DNA of 64,000 nucleotides from Bin87 sp965261925 (GTDB taxonomy: Bacteria > Chloroflexota > Dehalococcoidia > Lucifugimonadales > UBA3495). Shown here in pieces: positions 35,156 through 44,042 of the stretch (the stretch's first letter is position 1; each line of letters starts with the position of its first letter). The stretch covers positions 4,154,001-4,218,000 of the forward strand of contig OZ253486.1 of NCBI GenBank assembly GCA_965261925.1. The letters are read 5' to 3'. The translations under genes were made by a program, and so were the position numbers. A model generated the notes under the pieces. The model had not been told where the DNA came from. It saw only the letters and a program-made list of their open reading frames with translations, and made no database searches.

Positions 35156-35187
35156 GAGGGCGGGTTCAACACCCGCCCTCGTTTATT
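35156..35187 (+). terminator. Terminator after the FmdB gene
   Basis: Perfect 10-bp stem GAGGGCGGGT / ACCCGCCCTC, loop TCAAC, followed by GTTTATTT. It lies 22 nt after the FmdB stop and also faces the end of the convergent TTC38 gene, so it may work both ways. Confidence 0.75.
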
Positions 35188-35206
35188 TGCGTTTTGGCGA
35201 TTGGGG

Positions 35207-36646
35207 TTAGTCCGCCGCCATCGACAATCGCTGGATCTCCGCTGCGGCTTCGTCAGCCGTGTCCGCCCACGCAGCCCGCGCCTGGGCCAGCAGTTGCCGC
35301 GACGCGTCGGGGTTCCCCTGCACGGCCTCGGCTTCCAGCCGGCCCATCCAGTAGGTATCCCGCACCGACGAACGCCGGGACAGTCTTTCGTCCAGCATCC
35401 CCTTGGCATCGTCGTACCTGCCGGCCCGGATGTACGTTTCCAGCAGGGTGTCCTCGAACACCTCTCGCTGGGCGTGGCTCCCGCCGATACGCGCCAGCAC
35501 GGGGTAGGTCGGACCCATCAGGTCCGCCGCCTCGTCGTAGTCTCCGGCAACGAACGCCGCCGCGCCGAGGGCGATGGGCAAGGTCATCTCGCGAGACAGG
35601 TCGTCGCCCTTCTCGCCCTGCGCCGTCAGCCGGTCCACCATCTTCTGCGTCGCTTCGGCGTCTCCGGCGCCGGCGAAAGCGAGGGCCGCATGGCAGTCGC
35701 GGAATGCCGCGCCGGGGCCGTCGGCAGCCGGCAGCGCCATGTCCCGCACCTCGTCCCAAGGCTTCGCCGGCTGCTCGCCCGAGTAGATCTGCAACCGCCA
35801 CAACAATGACGCCGCGTCCTGCAGGTTCGACAGGTTGCGCGCCTGCACGCCGGGGCGGATGTGCGTTTCGTAGAGGTCCAGCGCCTGGCTGTACCGCCCC
35901 TGCGCCAGTTCGAACAGCGCGAGGTGCCATGAAAGGTGCGTGTTGTACGATGCCCGCCGGTCGAAACCATCGAGCCAGTCGCTCAGCCACCTTCCGCCGT
36001 TCGCCGCGTCACCCTGCTCGAAGTACGAGTGGGTCACCGAGTGAGACGCCACCGCGTTCTGAGGGTTTCCTTCCAGCGAACGGGTGGCCAGGTCCATGGC
36101 CTTTTCCGGCTGGTTGGTTTCATGATGAGCAAAGGCGTACTGCCCCAGGAACGCCCAATCGTCGCCGTTGGCGGGCGCCACCTTGCGCATCATCGCCATC
36201 AGGTGATTGGGGAAGTCGGGCACGCCGGCGCCGAAGCAGCCCAGCATGTACAGGCGCTGTCCCACCCGCAGGGCCAGAGTGTCCGTGGGGAATTCGTCCA
36301 GGTGCTCGTGCACCAGCCCGATGGCCTCCATGCCCTTTCCATGGGTGAAGCAGTGCACGATCCTGGCGACCTGCCGTTCTTCCTGGGAGCAACCCGCGGA
36401 CAGCTCCACCGCCTTCGTCGCCGCCTCCCGCGCTGCCGGCACGTTCATCTGCAGATGCAGGACGTAAGCCAGGGCTACGTGGGCCATGGCGAAGCCTTCG
36501 TCGGCTTCGATCGCCTCCTGAAGCTTGGCGTCCGGGCCGTAGTTCTGCGACAGAACCAGGTCCAGCCCTTCCTGGTACCGGTCAGCCGCGGCCGGCGAGT
36601 TGGTCGTGATCGTCAACCCGTTTCGGCTCTTCAACATCGCACACAT
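35207..36646 (-). CDS. Tetratricopeptide repeat protein, TTC38 family
   Basis: 479 residues. The N-terminal DRYQEGLDLVLSQNYGPDAKLQEAIEADEGFAMAHVALAY and the later HALAMMRKVAPANG-type region, FAHHETNQPEKAMDLATRSLEGNP and HSVTHSYFEQGD are typical of TTC38-like proteins, helical TPR proteins of unknown function. No signal peptide or enzyme motif is seen. A second Met at residue 4 could be the start. The CoA-transferase gene lies 54 nt upstream on the same strand, so the two may be co-transcribed. Confidence 0.82.
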   Translation of the reverse strand: MCAMLKSRNGLTITTNSPAAADRYQEGLDLVLSQNYGPDAKLQEAIEADEGFAMAHVALAYVLHLQMNVPAAREAATKAVELSAGCSQEERQVARIVHCFTHGKGMEAIGLVHEHLDEFPTDTLALRVGQRLYMLGCFGAGVPDFPNHLMAMMRKVAPANGDDWAFLGQYAFAHHETNQPEKAMDLATRSLEGNPQNAVASHSVTHSYFEQGDAANGGRWLSDWLDGFDRRASYNTHLSWHLALFELAQGRYSQALDLYETHIRPGVQARNLSNLQDAASLLWRLQIYSGEQPAKPWDEVRDMALPAADGPGAAFRDCHAALAFAGAGDAEATQKMVDRLTAQGEKGDDLSREMTLPIALGAAAFVAGDYDEAADLMGPTYPVLARIGGSHAQREVFEDTLLETYIRAGRYDDAKGMLDERLSRRSSVRDTYWMGRLEAEAVQGNPDASRQLLAQARAAWADTADEAAAEIQRLSMAAD

Positions 36647-36700
36647 TATTCGCCCTCCTAATCAGGATTATTGGCGCCCAGATTACCACAGCCGGCACGA

Positions 36701-37960
36701 TTATACCGCCCCCTGTTCTTGCAGGTCGGCCAGCTCCTCGCGCGTCAGTCCGCCGAGGGTGCAAAGGATTTCCGCGTTGTGCTCGCCGAGTTTTGGCGGG
36801 GCGCTCACATCCGAAGCCCGGCACGCCGTCAGTTGTATCGGCGTCGCCAGCGACCGGAACGACCCGCCCAGCGTATCCCCTGCGTCCACATACATCCCCC
36901 GCGCCTCCAGTTGTGGGCAGTTGGCGAGATCGGCCACGCTCTGCGCGACGCCCATGGAGAACCCCAACTCCGTGAAACGCCCGGCAACCTCCCACTTCGG
37001 TCGTTGCGAAGACCACTCCTCGATGGCGGGCACCATCTCGTCAAACACGAAATCAGCATCTGGAAACTGCTGGAGGTATCGCTCGTCGCCCGCCGGCAAA
37101 TCGGTCCTGCCGATCAAATCCCACAGACCCGCCAGCCGTTGCGGACTCCGCACACCGGCCATCACGACGTACCCGTCCGATGCGCGCAACGCGAGTCCCG
37201 GATTCAGCGCCGCCTGTCGAGTCCGTCCCGGAGCGTTGCCCGTGGCTTGGTAGGCGTTCATGTTGCTGATCACGTGGGACGCCATGCACTCGTACATCGC
37301 CACGTCCACGTGCTGGCCGACACCGGATTGCCGGCGCGTTTCCAGGGCCAGGACAATGCCCAAGGCCGCCCAGACGCCTGGAACCGAGTCGCCCATGTTG
37401 TCGCCCACCGCCTGAGGCGTCCCGCCCGGTTCGCCGGTGAGGTCCATCCACCCCGCCATCGCCTGTATCGCCAGGTTGTTAGCCGGCCAGTCCGAGTACG
37501 GGCCGCGGGCGTCGGGTCCGTCGCCGTAGCCGGTGATCTCCGCATAGATCAGGCGCGGGTTGATCTCCGTTAGCCGTTCGTATCCTAGGCCCAGCCGGCG
37601 GAATGCCCCGGGGCCCCAGTTGTCCAGCAGCACGTCCGAGTTAGCCACCAGGCTTTCGAATGCGGATTTGCAGGTCGCGTTACGCAGGTCCAGCGTCACC
37701 GACTTCTTGTTCCGATTGATCCCGAGGAAGCGGCTGCTGATTTGCCCGGTATCGGGATCCCCGATGAACGGTCCGCGGCCTCGAGCCAGGTCTCCCGTCC
37801 GCGGCCGCTCGATCTTGATAACCTCCGCCCCCATGTCCGCCAGTATCTGCGAGCAGAACGGCCCCGCCACAATGTGCGTTGCATCCAGCACCCGGATACC
37901 TTCCAGTGGCAGGGGGAGTCCGGCAGGGTTGTTGAACGGTACATTCGCGTCAACTGTCAT
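36701..37960 (-). CDS. CaiB/BaiF family CoA transferase (class III)
   Basis: 419 residues. The N-terminus PLEGIRVLDATHIVAGPFCSQILADMGAEVIKIERPRTGD is diagnostic, followed by NRNKKSVTLDLRN and FRRLGLGYERLTEINPRLIYAEITGYG. The catalytic Asp expected for class III enzymes fits the GDNMGDSVPG segment. These enzymes move CoA between carboxylic acids; the substrate is not predictable. The start is ATG 37960; the open frame continues 111 nt upstream without similarity. It is divergent from the nuclease gene at 38127. Confidence 0.92.
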   Translation of the reverse strand: MTVDANVPFNNPAGLPLPLEGIRVLDATHIVAGPFCSQILADMGAEVIKIERPRTGDLARGRGPFIGDPDTGQISSRFLGINRNKKSVTLDLRNATCKSAFESLVANSDVLLDNWGPGAFRRLGLGYERLTEINPRLIYAEITGYGDGPDARGPYSDWPANNLAIQAMAGWMDLTGEPGGTPQAVGDNMGDSVPGVWAALGIVLALETRRQSGVGQHVDVAMYECMASHVISNMNAYQATGNAPGRTRQAALNPGLALRASDGYVVMAGVRSPQRLAGLWDLIGRTDLPAGDERYLQQFPDADFVFDEMVPAIEEWSSQRPKWEVAGRFTELGFSMGVAQSVADLANCPQLEARGMYVDAGDTLGGSFRSLATPIQLTACRASDVSAPPKLGEHNAEILCTLGGLTREELADLQEQGAV

Positions 37961-38126
37961 GAATTTGTCTCGCTTTTCGTAATCAGGAGTCCTGAAGTGC
38001 GTGATAATGATTTCGTCTCTCGCCGGCCTTGCGGCAACCGATATGCCAGAGCGTTTGCAAACACCCTTCACACAGACAAGTGTGCTACTATTGTGGTGCA
38101 GACCAGATCAGGGGGGTGTCGCTGAC

Positions 38127-39083
38127 ATGGCAACAAGTTACCACTATCCGAGCGAACTGTTCGAGTTACTCGTTGACGCGATACCGCGCTTGATCAGGAC
38201 TAAGCAAGGCGTATTGCAATTGTTTTGGAGTGCCGGGGTGAACCGCTCCGTGACCGATGACCTCGGAACTCAATTACGAGCTGATCGCGATAGTGTCAGC
38301 AAATTCCATATCGTCAGAACTTTGCTAACGCGGCTGAACGAAGCCGGCGACGGTTGCATCCGTGAACGTCGAGAACTGCTGAAACGAGTTTGCGAATTTG
38401 AGGCCTTTTCGACTTGTTGGCCCGAGGACCAGTTGACGGCCAAAGGGCTAGTCGCGGAAATTCGTGACCTTGTGGAGAAGCACGATTTTTTCAGGAAGCT
38501 CCAACAAAAGCGTGAGACAGAGCTTCGTGAGCACAGGGAAAAGGAGCGTGAAAAATCCGACAATCTTCGCAACCGAAAGGCGGAATTGGAGAGCATACGC
38601 CAGGAGTTTTACAGCCTATTCGCATTATCTGATGCTCAAAAAAGAGGCAAAAAATTGGAAGGCGTAATGGGTCGTTTTTTTGCGGCTCATGACATGCTAG
38701 TTCGTGAACCGTTTGCATTAGTGGACCCTTTATCCCACACGATCGTAGAGCAGGTTGATGGAGTCGTCGAGTTGGACAGCCATCTGTATTTGGTGGAGAT
38801 GAAATGGTTGAAGGACCGTGTGGACGTGGTAGATGTTACGCGACATATTAATCGTGTGTACACCCGTCCTGATTGCAGGGGACTGTTCATTTCCCACAGC
38901 GGATATACGGCTGCGGCGGTGAATGCGTGCAAAGAAACTCTTAAGGACACCCCTATCATTCTTAGCACGTTGCAAGAGTTCGTAAAACTGATGGAACGTG
39001 AAGGGGACGCGCAAGAATTCTTGAGGGGAAAGACCCGCAGATTGTTCCTTGACAAGAACCCTTTCGTAGAAATGCTAGATTGA
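38127..39083 (+). CDS. PD-(D/E)XK restriction endonuclease-like protein
   Basis: 318 residues. The N-terminal ~115 residues are a predicted helical domain of unknown type. A charged coiled coil (about 118-165) follows, then a nuclease domain beginning KKLEGVMGRFF. Its expected catalytic residues are Glu178, Asp211 (EQVDGVVEL) and Glu224-x-Lys226 (LVEMKW), as in Mrr-like enzymes. Base composition is less GC-rich than its neighbours, suggesting transfer. There is no methylase, helicase or ATPase next to it, so it is not part of a standard restriction system. GGGGGGTG lies before the ATG. A role in defence is inference. Confidence 0.75.
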   Translation: MATSYHYPSELFELLVDAIPRLIRTKQGVLQLFWSAGVNRSVTDDLGTQLRADRDSVSKFHIVRTLLTRLNEAGDGCIRERRELLKRVCEFEAFSTCWPEDQLTAKGLVAEIRDLVEKHDFFRKLQQKRETELREHREKEREKSDNLRNRKAELESIRQEFYSLFALSDAQKRGKKLEGVMGRFFAAHDMLVREPFALVDPLSHTIVEQVDGVVELDSHLYLVEMKWLKDRVDVVDVTRHINRVYTRPDCRGLFISHSGYTAAAVNACKETLKDTPIILSTLQEFVKLMEREGDAQEFLRGKTRRLFLDKNPFVEMLD

Positions 39084-39144
39084 GTGGTGAAGGAGTCGAT
39101 CGCAGGGATCATTCACCGTAACGCGTGGTACGGATCTAGTTTTA

Positions 39145-39915
39145 TCACACCCACTCCGCCAAAGACCGCAGCGCTGCCCGCGCACCCTGACGCATCGGCT
39201 GGAAGTGGCTGAAGCAAATCGTCTCAAAGTCCAGCTCGGCCAGCTTTCGGACCGACTCCTTCGCCGCCTCCATGTCGTTGGAGAACCACCGCGACGGCAG
39301 TGTCAAACGGTCGTGGTACCGCTGCACCGCGTCGCCCACGATGAGCACGCCCTCCTCGGGAAAAAGCAGGCTGATGCTACCCGGCGTGTGCCCCGGCGTG
39401 TGCACTACTCTGGCGCCACCCAACAGCGGCAGCACGTCCCCTTCGTTCAGAGCGCTTGCCACCGGCACGTGAGATGGCGTCATCCAGGTCATCAGTGGCC
39501 ACATGAACGGACGGAGCCAACGGGGCGTTACAGGGTTGGGTATCTTCTTCCCCGCCTCCCCCGCCAGGTACGGTGCCTCCAACTGGTGCGCGGCCAACGG
39601 TGCCCCCGTAGCTTCTTGCAGCCCTGCCATCCCGCCCACGTGGTCCGGGTGATAGTGCGTGGAAATCAGCTGTCGCACCGATCCCGGGGCGTAGCCCAGC
39701 CTCCCCAGGTATTCCAAGACCCGTCGGTGGTGGTAGAGCCGCCAGCCCGCGTCAATGATGGTTACCGCCTCTTTGCCGGTTTCGGGATCCGGGGTGAACA
39801 CCAAGAAGGCGCTGGTGGTCAACAGGCCTCGCTGGTGGAGGCCCGGTATGACCTCTCCGACCCGCGCGCGGGGGCCCGGTATGCTTGGCCTTCGGTAGAT
39901 CCTGACCTTGCTCAT
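39145..39915 (-). CDS. MBL-fold metallo-hydrolase
   Basis: 256 residues of the metallo-beta-lactamase superfamily. The metal site is intact: STHYHPDHVGG supplies HxHxDH, HTPGHTPGS the next His, and VGDAV the bridging Asp. The C-terminal CFSHFQPMRQGA supplies the last His. It follows the ligase gene by 55 nt on the same strand, so it is probably the last gene of the mutase/ligase operon. There it could act as a thioesterase or lactonase, but that is inference. Confidence 0.85.
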   Translation of the reverse strand: MSKVRIYRRPSIPGPRARVGEVIPGLHQRGLLTTSAFLVFTPDPETGKEAVTIIDAGWRLYHHRRVLEYLGRLGYAPGSVRQLISTHYHPDHVGGMAGLQEATGAPLAAHQLEAPYLAGEAGKKIPNPVTPRWLRPFMWPLMTWMTPSHVPVASALNEGDVLPLLGGARVVHTPGHTPGSISLLFPEEGVLIVGDAVQRYHDRLTLPSRWFSNDMEAAKESVRKLAELDFETICFSHFQPMRQGARAALRSLAEWV

Positions 39916-39970
39916 GGCGCAATTGTGTTACGAGGAGGCGGCCTTAGCCGGATGCCGCCGAGGTCGCCGA

Positions 39971-41374
39971 CTATCGCAGGTCGATGACCCGCCGAGCCTT
40001 GAACTGCGTCCGTTCGAATTCGCCCTCGGGCCTGAGCTCGACGGAGACGCCGACGCCCAGTGCTCGCCGTAGGGTATCCCGCACGCGATCACGCAGGGCC
40101 TCCAATCCCTCGGGACCGCCCTCACCCGCAGATGCCCAAAGGCCGGCGGACACCTCGGTCTGCACCGTCAATTGGTCCAGGTAGCCGCGTTCCCGCGCCA
40201 CCACCAGCCGGAATTCCCCGCCGAACTCGTCCAACCCGCGCAGCACATCTTCCACGCGTGAGGGGAACACGTTCTGACCTCGGATAATCAGCATGTCGTC
40301 CGCCCGGCCATAGATCCCCTGGGTAAGGGTCGGATAGGTTCGCCCGCACGGGCAGTCCGCCATCTCCCAGCGGGCGATGTCCCCCGACCAGTACCGGATC
40401 ATCGGCTGCGACTCCCGCTCCAAATGCGTGTACACCGGCACTCCCTCGCCGCCCATTACAACCGGCTCGCTGGTTTCGGGATCCACGAGCTGCGTATACA
40501 CGATGTCCTGCCACAGGTGCATCCCGCGCGCCAAGCGCCGGCACCCGCCGTTGGTCATCCACGGCGTCATCTCGGCCATGCTGCCCTGGTCCACCACGTA
40601 GCAACCGAAAGCATCCTCAATCGCCTGCCGCGTCGCCGGTACGCTGGCCCCCGGCTCCCCGCTGAAGAACATCAGGCGGAACCCAAAGTCCGTACGCGGA
40701 TCGACGCCCATCTCCCGGGCCGTCTCAGCGAGATACAGCGCGTATGACGGTGTGGCGTAAAGCGCCGCCGGCCGCACCATCTGCGCCCATTCCACGGCTC
40801 GCTCTGTCTGACCGGGCGCTCCCGCCCCGAAGGGGAAGCACGTCGCGCCCAGCCGTTCCGCGCCTACCAATGCTCCCCAGCTGCCCACGTACAGGCTGAA
40901 CACCGCCGCCACCATCACCGTATCGGTTGGCCGCACTCCTGCCGCCCATAGGATACGCGCGTGCGCCTCGCCAATCCGCTCCCAGTCGCCCTTGCTGATG
41001 CCAAACACCGTCGGCCGTCCCGTGGTTCCCGATGTCCCATGGATACGGTGAATGTCATTTTGAGCTACGCACAGGAACCTGCCGTACGGCGGATATGCTT
41101 CCTGCTCGACCCGCACCTCTTCCTTGGTCAGGATGGGCAGGCGGGCAAACTCCTCGAGGCTCTGGATGTGCGCGGGGTCAACCGGGGCGTCCCGCCAGAA
41201 CTCGCGGTAGAACCCGGATCGTTCCCAGGCGTAGCGCACCTGGCCCTGGAGCTTCTGCAGGATCAACCCGTCCCGCTCTGCCGGGTCCATTGTTTCCAGC
41301 CGAGCGTCCCAGTGCTCGGCGTCTGGACCGGGGACGTACTCAGAGTCGTATTGTGGAGGCCAGGACATCATCAT
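39971..41374 (-). CDS. Phenylacetate-CoA-ligase-family acyl-CoA ligase (candidate 2-hydroxyisobutyrate-CoA ligase)
   Basis: 467 residues of the adenylate-forming PaaK-like group. Signatures are RFLCVAQNDIHRIHGTSGTTGRPTVFGISKGDW (phosphate-binding loop), FFSGEPGASVPATRQAIE, YWSGDIARW and GRADDMLIIRGQNVFPSRVEDVLRG. The C-terminal domain has FERTQFKARRVIDLR with the active-site Lys. The substrate is unknown from sequence. It starts by a 4-bp ATGA overlap with the B12-binding subunit gene, and in known 2-hydroxyisobutyryl-CoA mutase clusters a ligase of this type sits beside the mutase genes. Met2 or Met3 could also be the start. Confidence 0.85.
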   Translation of the reverse strand: MMMSWPPQYDSEYVPGPDAEHWDARLETMDPAERDGLILQKLQGQVRYAWERSGFYREFWRDAPVDPAHIQSLEEFARLPILTKEEVRVEQEAYPPYGRFLCVAQNDIHRIHGTSGTTGRPTVFGISKGDWERIGEAHARILWAAGVRPTDTVMVAAVFSLYVGSWGALVGAERLGATCFPFGAGAPGQTERAVEWAQMVRPAALYATPSYALYLAETAREMGVDPRTDFGFRLMFFSGEPGASVPATRQAIEDAFGCYVVDQGSMAEMTPWMTNGGCRRLARGMHLWQDIVYTQLVDPETSEPVVMGGEGVPVYTHLERESQPMIRYWSGDIARWEMADCPCGRTYPTLTQGIYGRADDMLIIRGQNVFPSRVEDVLRGLDEFGGEFRLVVARERGYLDQLTVQTEVSAGLWASAGEGGPEGLEALRDRVRDTLRRALGVGVSVELRPEGEFERTQFKARRVIDLR

Positions 41375-41814
41375 TCACCTGACGACAGTGCGGAATGGAT
41401 GAATTCCACCATCTCCCCCGTGAAAGTCCCCACCGGGAACACGCCGTCCACTCCCATCTCTCGCAGCGGTTGTACGTCGCCGTCGGGTATCGTCCCCCCG
41501 ACCAGCAGCATTACGTTGTCCTCGGTAGAGCTTCCGCGCAGCCCGTGCCGCTCCAGCGCGTCAACCATTCTCGGCATCAGCCGCAGGTGCGCTCCTGACA
41601 GGATGCTGATACCGACTACGTCCACGTCCTCTTGCGCTGCCGCCGCCGCAACCTGGTCCACCGTAACGCGCATGCCGAGGTAAACGACCTCCATCCCAGC
41701 GTCCCGCAGAGCTCGCGCGATCACCTTCACCCCGCGGTCGTGCCCGTCCAGGCCGAGCTTGGCCAGCAAAACTCGCGGCGGATTGGTTGGTCCATCCCCA
41801 AACGCCGACGCCAT
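41371..41814 (-). CDS. Cobalamin-binding small subunit of an acyl-CoA mutase
   Basis: 147 residues, the typical stand-alone B12-binding domain. Asp23-x-His25-x2-Gly28 (LDGHDRG) gives the lower axial His ligand. Then come VVGISILSGAHL, the SxL motif, and MLLVGGTIPDGD (GG motif), the classic base-off/His-on binding fold. It should pair with the catalytic subunit encoded at 42290-43924 to make a heteromeric mutase. Two tiny membrane-protein genes lie between them, which is unusual. Confidence 0.92.
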   Translation of the reverse strand: MASAFGDGPTNPPRVLLAKLGLDGHDRGVKVIARALRDAGMEVVYLGMRVTVDQVAAAAAQEDVDVVGISILSGAHLRLMPRMVDALERHGLRGSSTEDNVMLLVGGTIPDGDVQPLREMGVDGVFPVGTFTGEMVEFIHSALSSGE

Positions 41815-41817
41815 ACG

Positions 41818-42015
41818 TCACCTACCTTCCATCGAAATACTGGCATCGTCCCCGAGCACTCGCAGGACGACTCCGGCTACGATCAAAACGGCAAAGCCAA
41901 TCGTGAGCGCTGCCTGCGGACCTTCAGCGGTTCCCAGGCTGATGATTACGCTGGCAATCAGGATAGCGGCTATTCCCAGGCACATCGTACCCAGATCGCC
42001 GAGCATCTTTCTCAT
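41818..42015 (-). CDS. Small two-helix membrane protein
   Basis: 65 residues with two hydrophobic helices (about 10-28 and 36-54) joined by a short loop. There is no recognisable family. Its ATG overlaps the stop of the neighbouring small membrane gene by 4 bp (ATGA), and its stop lies 3 nt from the next ATG, so it is embedded in the operon and very probably expressed. Confidence 0.6.
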   Translation of the reverse strand: MRKMLGDLGTMCLGIAAILIASVIISLGTAEGPQAALTIGFAVLIVAGVVLRVLGDDASISMEGR

Positions 42016-42221
42016 CGGCGCAATTTCACGGCGATGATCGCCGTAATAAATCCCAAGGACAACCCTGCGCCGCCGTACGCCAATGGCAACAACTCATCGA
42101 CGATGTACCGGTCGGCGCTGAATGCGCTGAAACCCAACCAGTTTCCGGCCAGCATCACCCAGCTAGACCCAAAAAAAGCGGTCAACCATACTGTGACGAA
42201 AATTGCCAGTGGATTGTTCAT
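42012..42221 (-). CDS. Small two-helix membrane protein
   Basis: 69 residues starting MNNPLAIFVTVWLTAFFGSSW, with a second helix LAYGGAGLSLGFITAIIAVKL. The start at 42221 was preferred to an in-frame upstream one that would reach into the mutase gene. No known family. It is translationally coupled to the other small membrane gene at 41818-42015 and lies 68 nt after the mutase. Confidence 0.58.
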   Translation of the reverse strand: MNNPLAIFVTVWLTAFFGSSWVMLAGNWLGFSAFSADRYIVDELLPLAYGGAGLSLGFITAIIAVKLRR

Positions 42222-42289
42222 AAGGTGCGTCTCTGATGTCGCAACCACCGTTCCGTACGGACAATATACCGCACATCCATCCCACCCGC

Positions 42290-43924
42290 CTAAAACACCC
42301 CCGGGTCCACGTACTCTCCCCATTCTTCTCGCAGCGCGCCCATGATTTCTCCCTCCGTTACGCCGGTTCCCACTGCGGTCAGGATTGACGGCATCAGGTT
42401 ACCGTCTGCTTTCGCGGTTTTGACGATGTCCCGCAGGCTCGTCGACGCGTCGGCCTCGCTGCGACCCTGGCGGACGGTGGTGAGCCGTTGGATTTGGCGT
42501 TCTTCCTCGGCATAGTCGAACTCGAACAGCTCCAGACCGCCCGTGTTGTTGGCGTCCCCACTGTATTCGTCGTTCACTCCGACGATGGTGTAGTCCCCCG
42601 ACTCCACCCGTTGCTGGTAACGATAGGATGCCTGCGCGATCTCGCTCTCGATGTACCCGCTGCCGATGGCCTCCAGCATCCCGTCGAGCATGCTCCCGTT
42701 CCCCATGCCGTCGATGCGCTCGATGTATGCCATTGCCGCCCCTTCCAGCTCGTTGGTCAGCGTCTCCAGGTAGGCCGACCCGCCCAGAGGGTCGGGCGTC
42801 GCCGCCACGCCCGACTCGTGCGCGAGTATCATCTGCGTTGCCAGCGAGATGCGCATCGCCTCTTCGGACGGTATGTCGTAAGCCTCGTCGTATCCGCTGA
42901 CGTGCAGCGACTGGGTGCCGCCAAGCACGGCGGCCAGCGCCTGCAGGCCGCCCCGCAGGATGTTGTTGAGCGGGTCCTGGCGCACCAGCGTCGATCCCAG
43001 CGTTTGGGTGTGGAACCGCATTCGCATCGACTCCGCTCGGGTCGCGCCGTAGCGGTCCCGCATCAGCCGCGCCCACATCCGTCGCGCCGCCCGGAACTTG
43101 GCGATTTCCTCAAAGAAGTCGTTATGCACCCCAAAGAAATGCGACAGCCGCGATGCGAACGCATCCACCGGCAATCCCCGCCGCATCGCCGACTCCACGT
43201 ATGCCATTCCCTGCGCCACGGTGAACGCGAGCTCCTGCACCGCGTCGGAGCCTGCCTCGCGGGTGTGGTAGCCGCTGATCGAAATTGTGTACCAGTTGGG
43301 CACGTGTTTGGTGCAGAACTCCACCACGTCTGTGGTCAACCGCAACGCCGGCCCTGGCGGCAACGCAAAGGTCTTCTGTCCGTGAAACTCCTTCAGCGAG
43401 TCGTTCTGCACCGTCCCACGCAGCGCTGCCCAGGGCGTTCCCTGTCGCTCCGCGTTGTGCAGGAACATCGCGAGGAGGACGATGGCCGGGTGGTTGATGG
43501 TCAGCGACACGCTGGCCTGCTCCAGCGGTATTCCGTCGAACAGCTCCCCCATATCGGCGGCCGTATCGATGGCCACGCCCAGCCGACCCACCTCGCCCTC
43601 GGCTAGCTCGTGGTCCGAGTCGTATCCGGTCAGCGTGGGATGGTCGAAGTCCGTGCTCAGCCCGGTCTGCCCGTGGGCTAGCAGGAACCGGTACCGCTCG
43701 TTGGTCGCCTGGGCCGTCCCGAACCCGGCGATCTGCCGCCGCGTCCACAGCCGGCCGCGGTACATCGTGGGGTACGCGCCGCGGGTGAAGGGGAACTCGC
43801 CCGGGTTGCCGAGTGCCTGCGCCGCGTCGAACCCGCCGGCGGCCAATCCGGCCGGAGTATAGAGCGGGTCGACGGGGAGGCCGGAGAGGGTGCGGGGGTT
43901 GTGGTCGTTGCTGTTAGAACTCAT
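42290..43924 (-). CDS. hcmA: B12-dependent acyl-CoA mutase large subunit, 2-hydroxyisobutyryl-CoA mutase type
   Basis: 544 residues, catalytic subunit of the methylmalonyl-CoA mutase superfamily without its own B12 domain. The family core is clear: TMYRGRLWTRRQIAGFGT, GYDSDH, IDTAADMGELFDGIPL, TVQNDSLKEF, ISGYHTREAGSD (His220) and DPLGGSAYLETLT. Substrate residues are not those of methylmalonyl-CoA mutase: its Tyr is Ile65 and its carboxylate-binding Arg is Gln183. Ile65 and Asp92 are 27 apart, exactly as Ile90 and Asp117 of Aquincola HcmA, the pair described for 2-hydroxyisobutyryl-CoA mutase. The gene starts the operon with the B12 subunit and a PaaK-like ligase. Isobutyryl-CoA mutase is the main alternative. 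Confidence 0.85.
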   Translation of the reverse strand: MSSNSNDHNPRTLSGLPVDPLYTPAGLAAGGFDAAQALGNPGEFPFTRGAYPTMYRGRLWTRRQIAGFGTAQATNERYRFLLAHGQTGLSTDFDHPTLTGYDSDHELAEGEVGRLGVAIDTAADMGELFDGIPLEQASVSLTINHPAIVLLAMFLHNAERQGTPWAALRGTVQNDSLKEFHGQKTFALPPGPALRLTTDVVEFCTKHVPNWYTISISGYHTREAGSDAVQELAFTVAQGMAYVESAMRRGLPVDAFASRLSHFFGVHNDFFEEIAKFRAARRMWARLMRDRYGATRAESMRMRFHTQTLGSTLVRQDPLNNILRGGLQALAAVLGGTQSLHVSGYDEAYDIPSEEAMRISLATQMILAHESGVAATPDPLGGSAYLETLTNELEGAAMAYIERIDGMGNGSMLDGMLEAIGSGYIESEIAQASYRYQQRVESGDYTIVGVNDEYSGDANNTGGLELFEFDYAEEERQIQRLTTVRQGRSEADASTSLRDIVKTAKADGNLMPSILTAVGTGVTEGEIMGALREEWGEYVDPGVF

Positions 43925-44042
43925 GGATCACACGCTTCCAATTCAGGTTTTGTGGTTGTCGGTGTCTGTGACCTCGAGCGCAGCACGAGAATGTGGCTGG
44001 GATGCACCGGGGCTGACCATGCGACACAACTTCCCCCGACGG

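Noticed and set aside
35207..35809. Plus-strand frames opposite the TTC38 gene
   Set aside because: Arg/Pro/His-rich mirror translations with no start signal; the minus strand has a clear full-length gene.
42222..42323. Longer start for the small membrane protein at 42012
   Set aside because: It would overlap the mutase gene and add residues with no membrane or family character.
43925..44042. Cobalamin riboswitch before the B12-dependent mutase operon
   Set aside because: The gap is only 118 nt and lacks a recognisable B12 box or a suitable set of stems.
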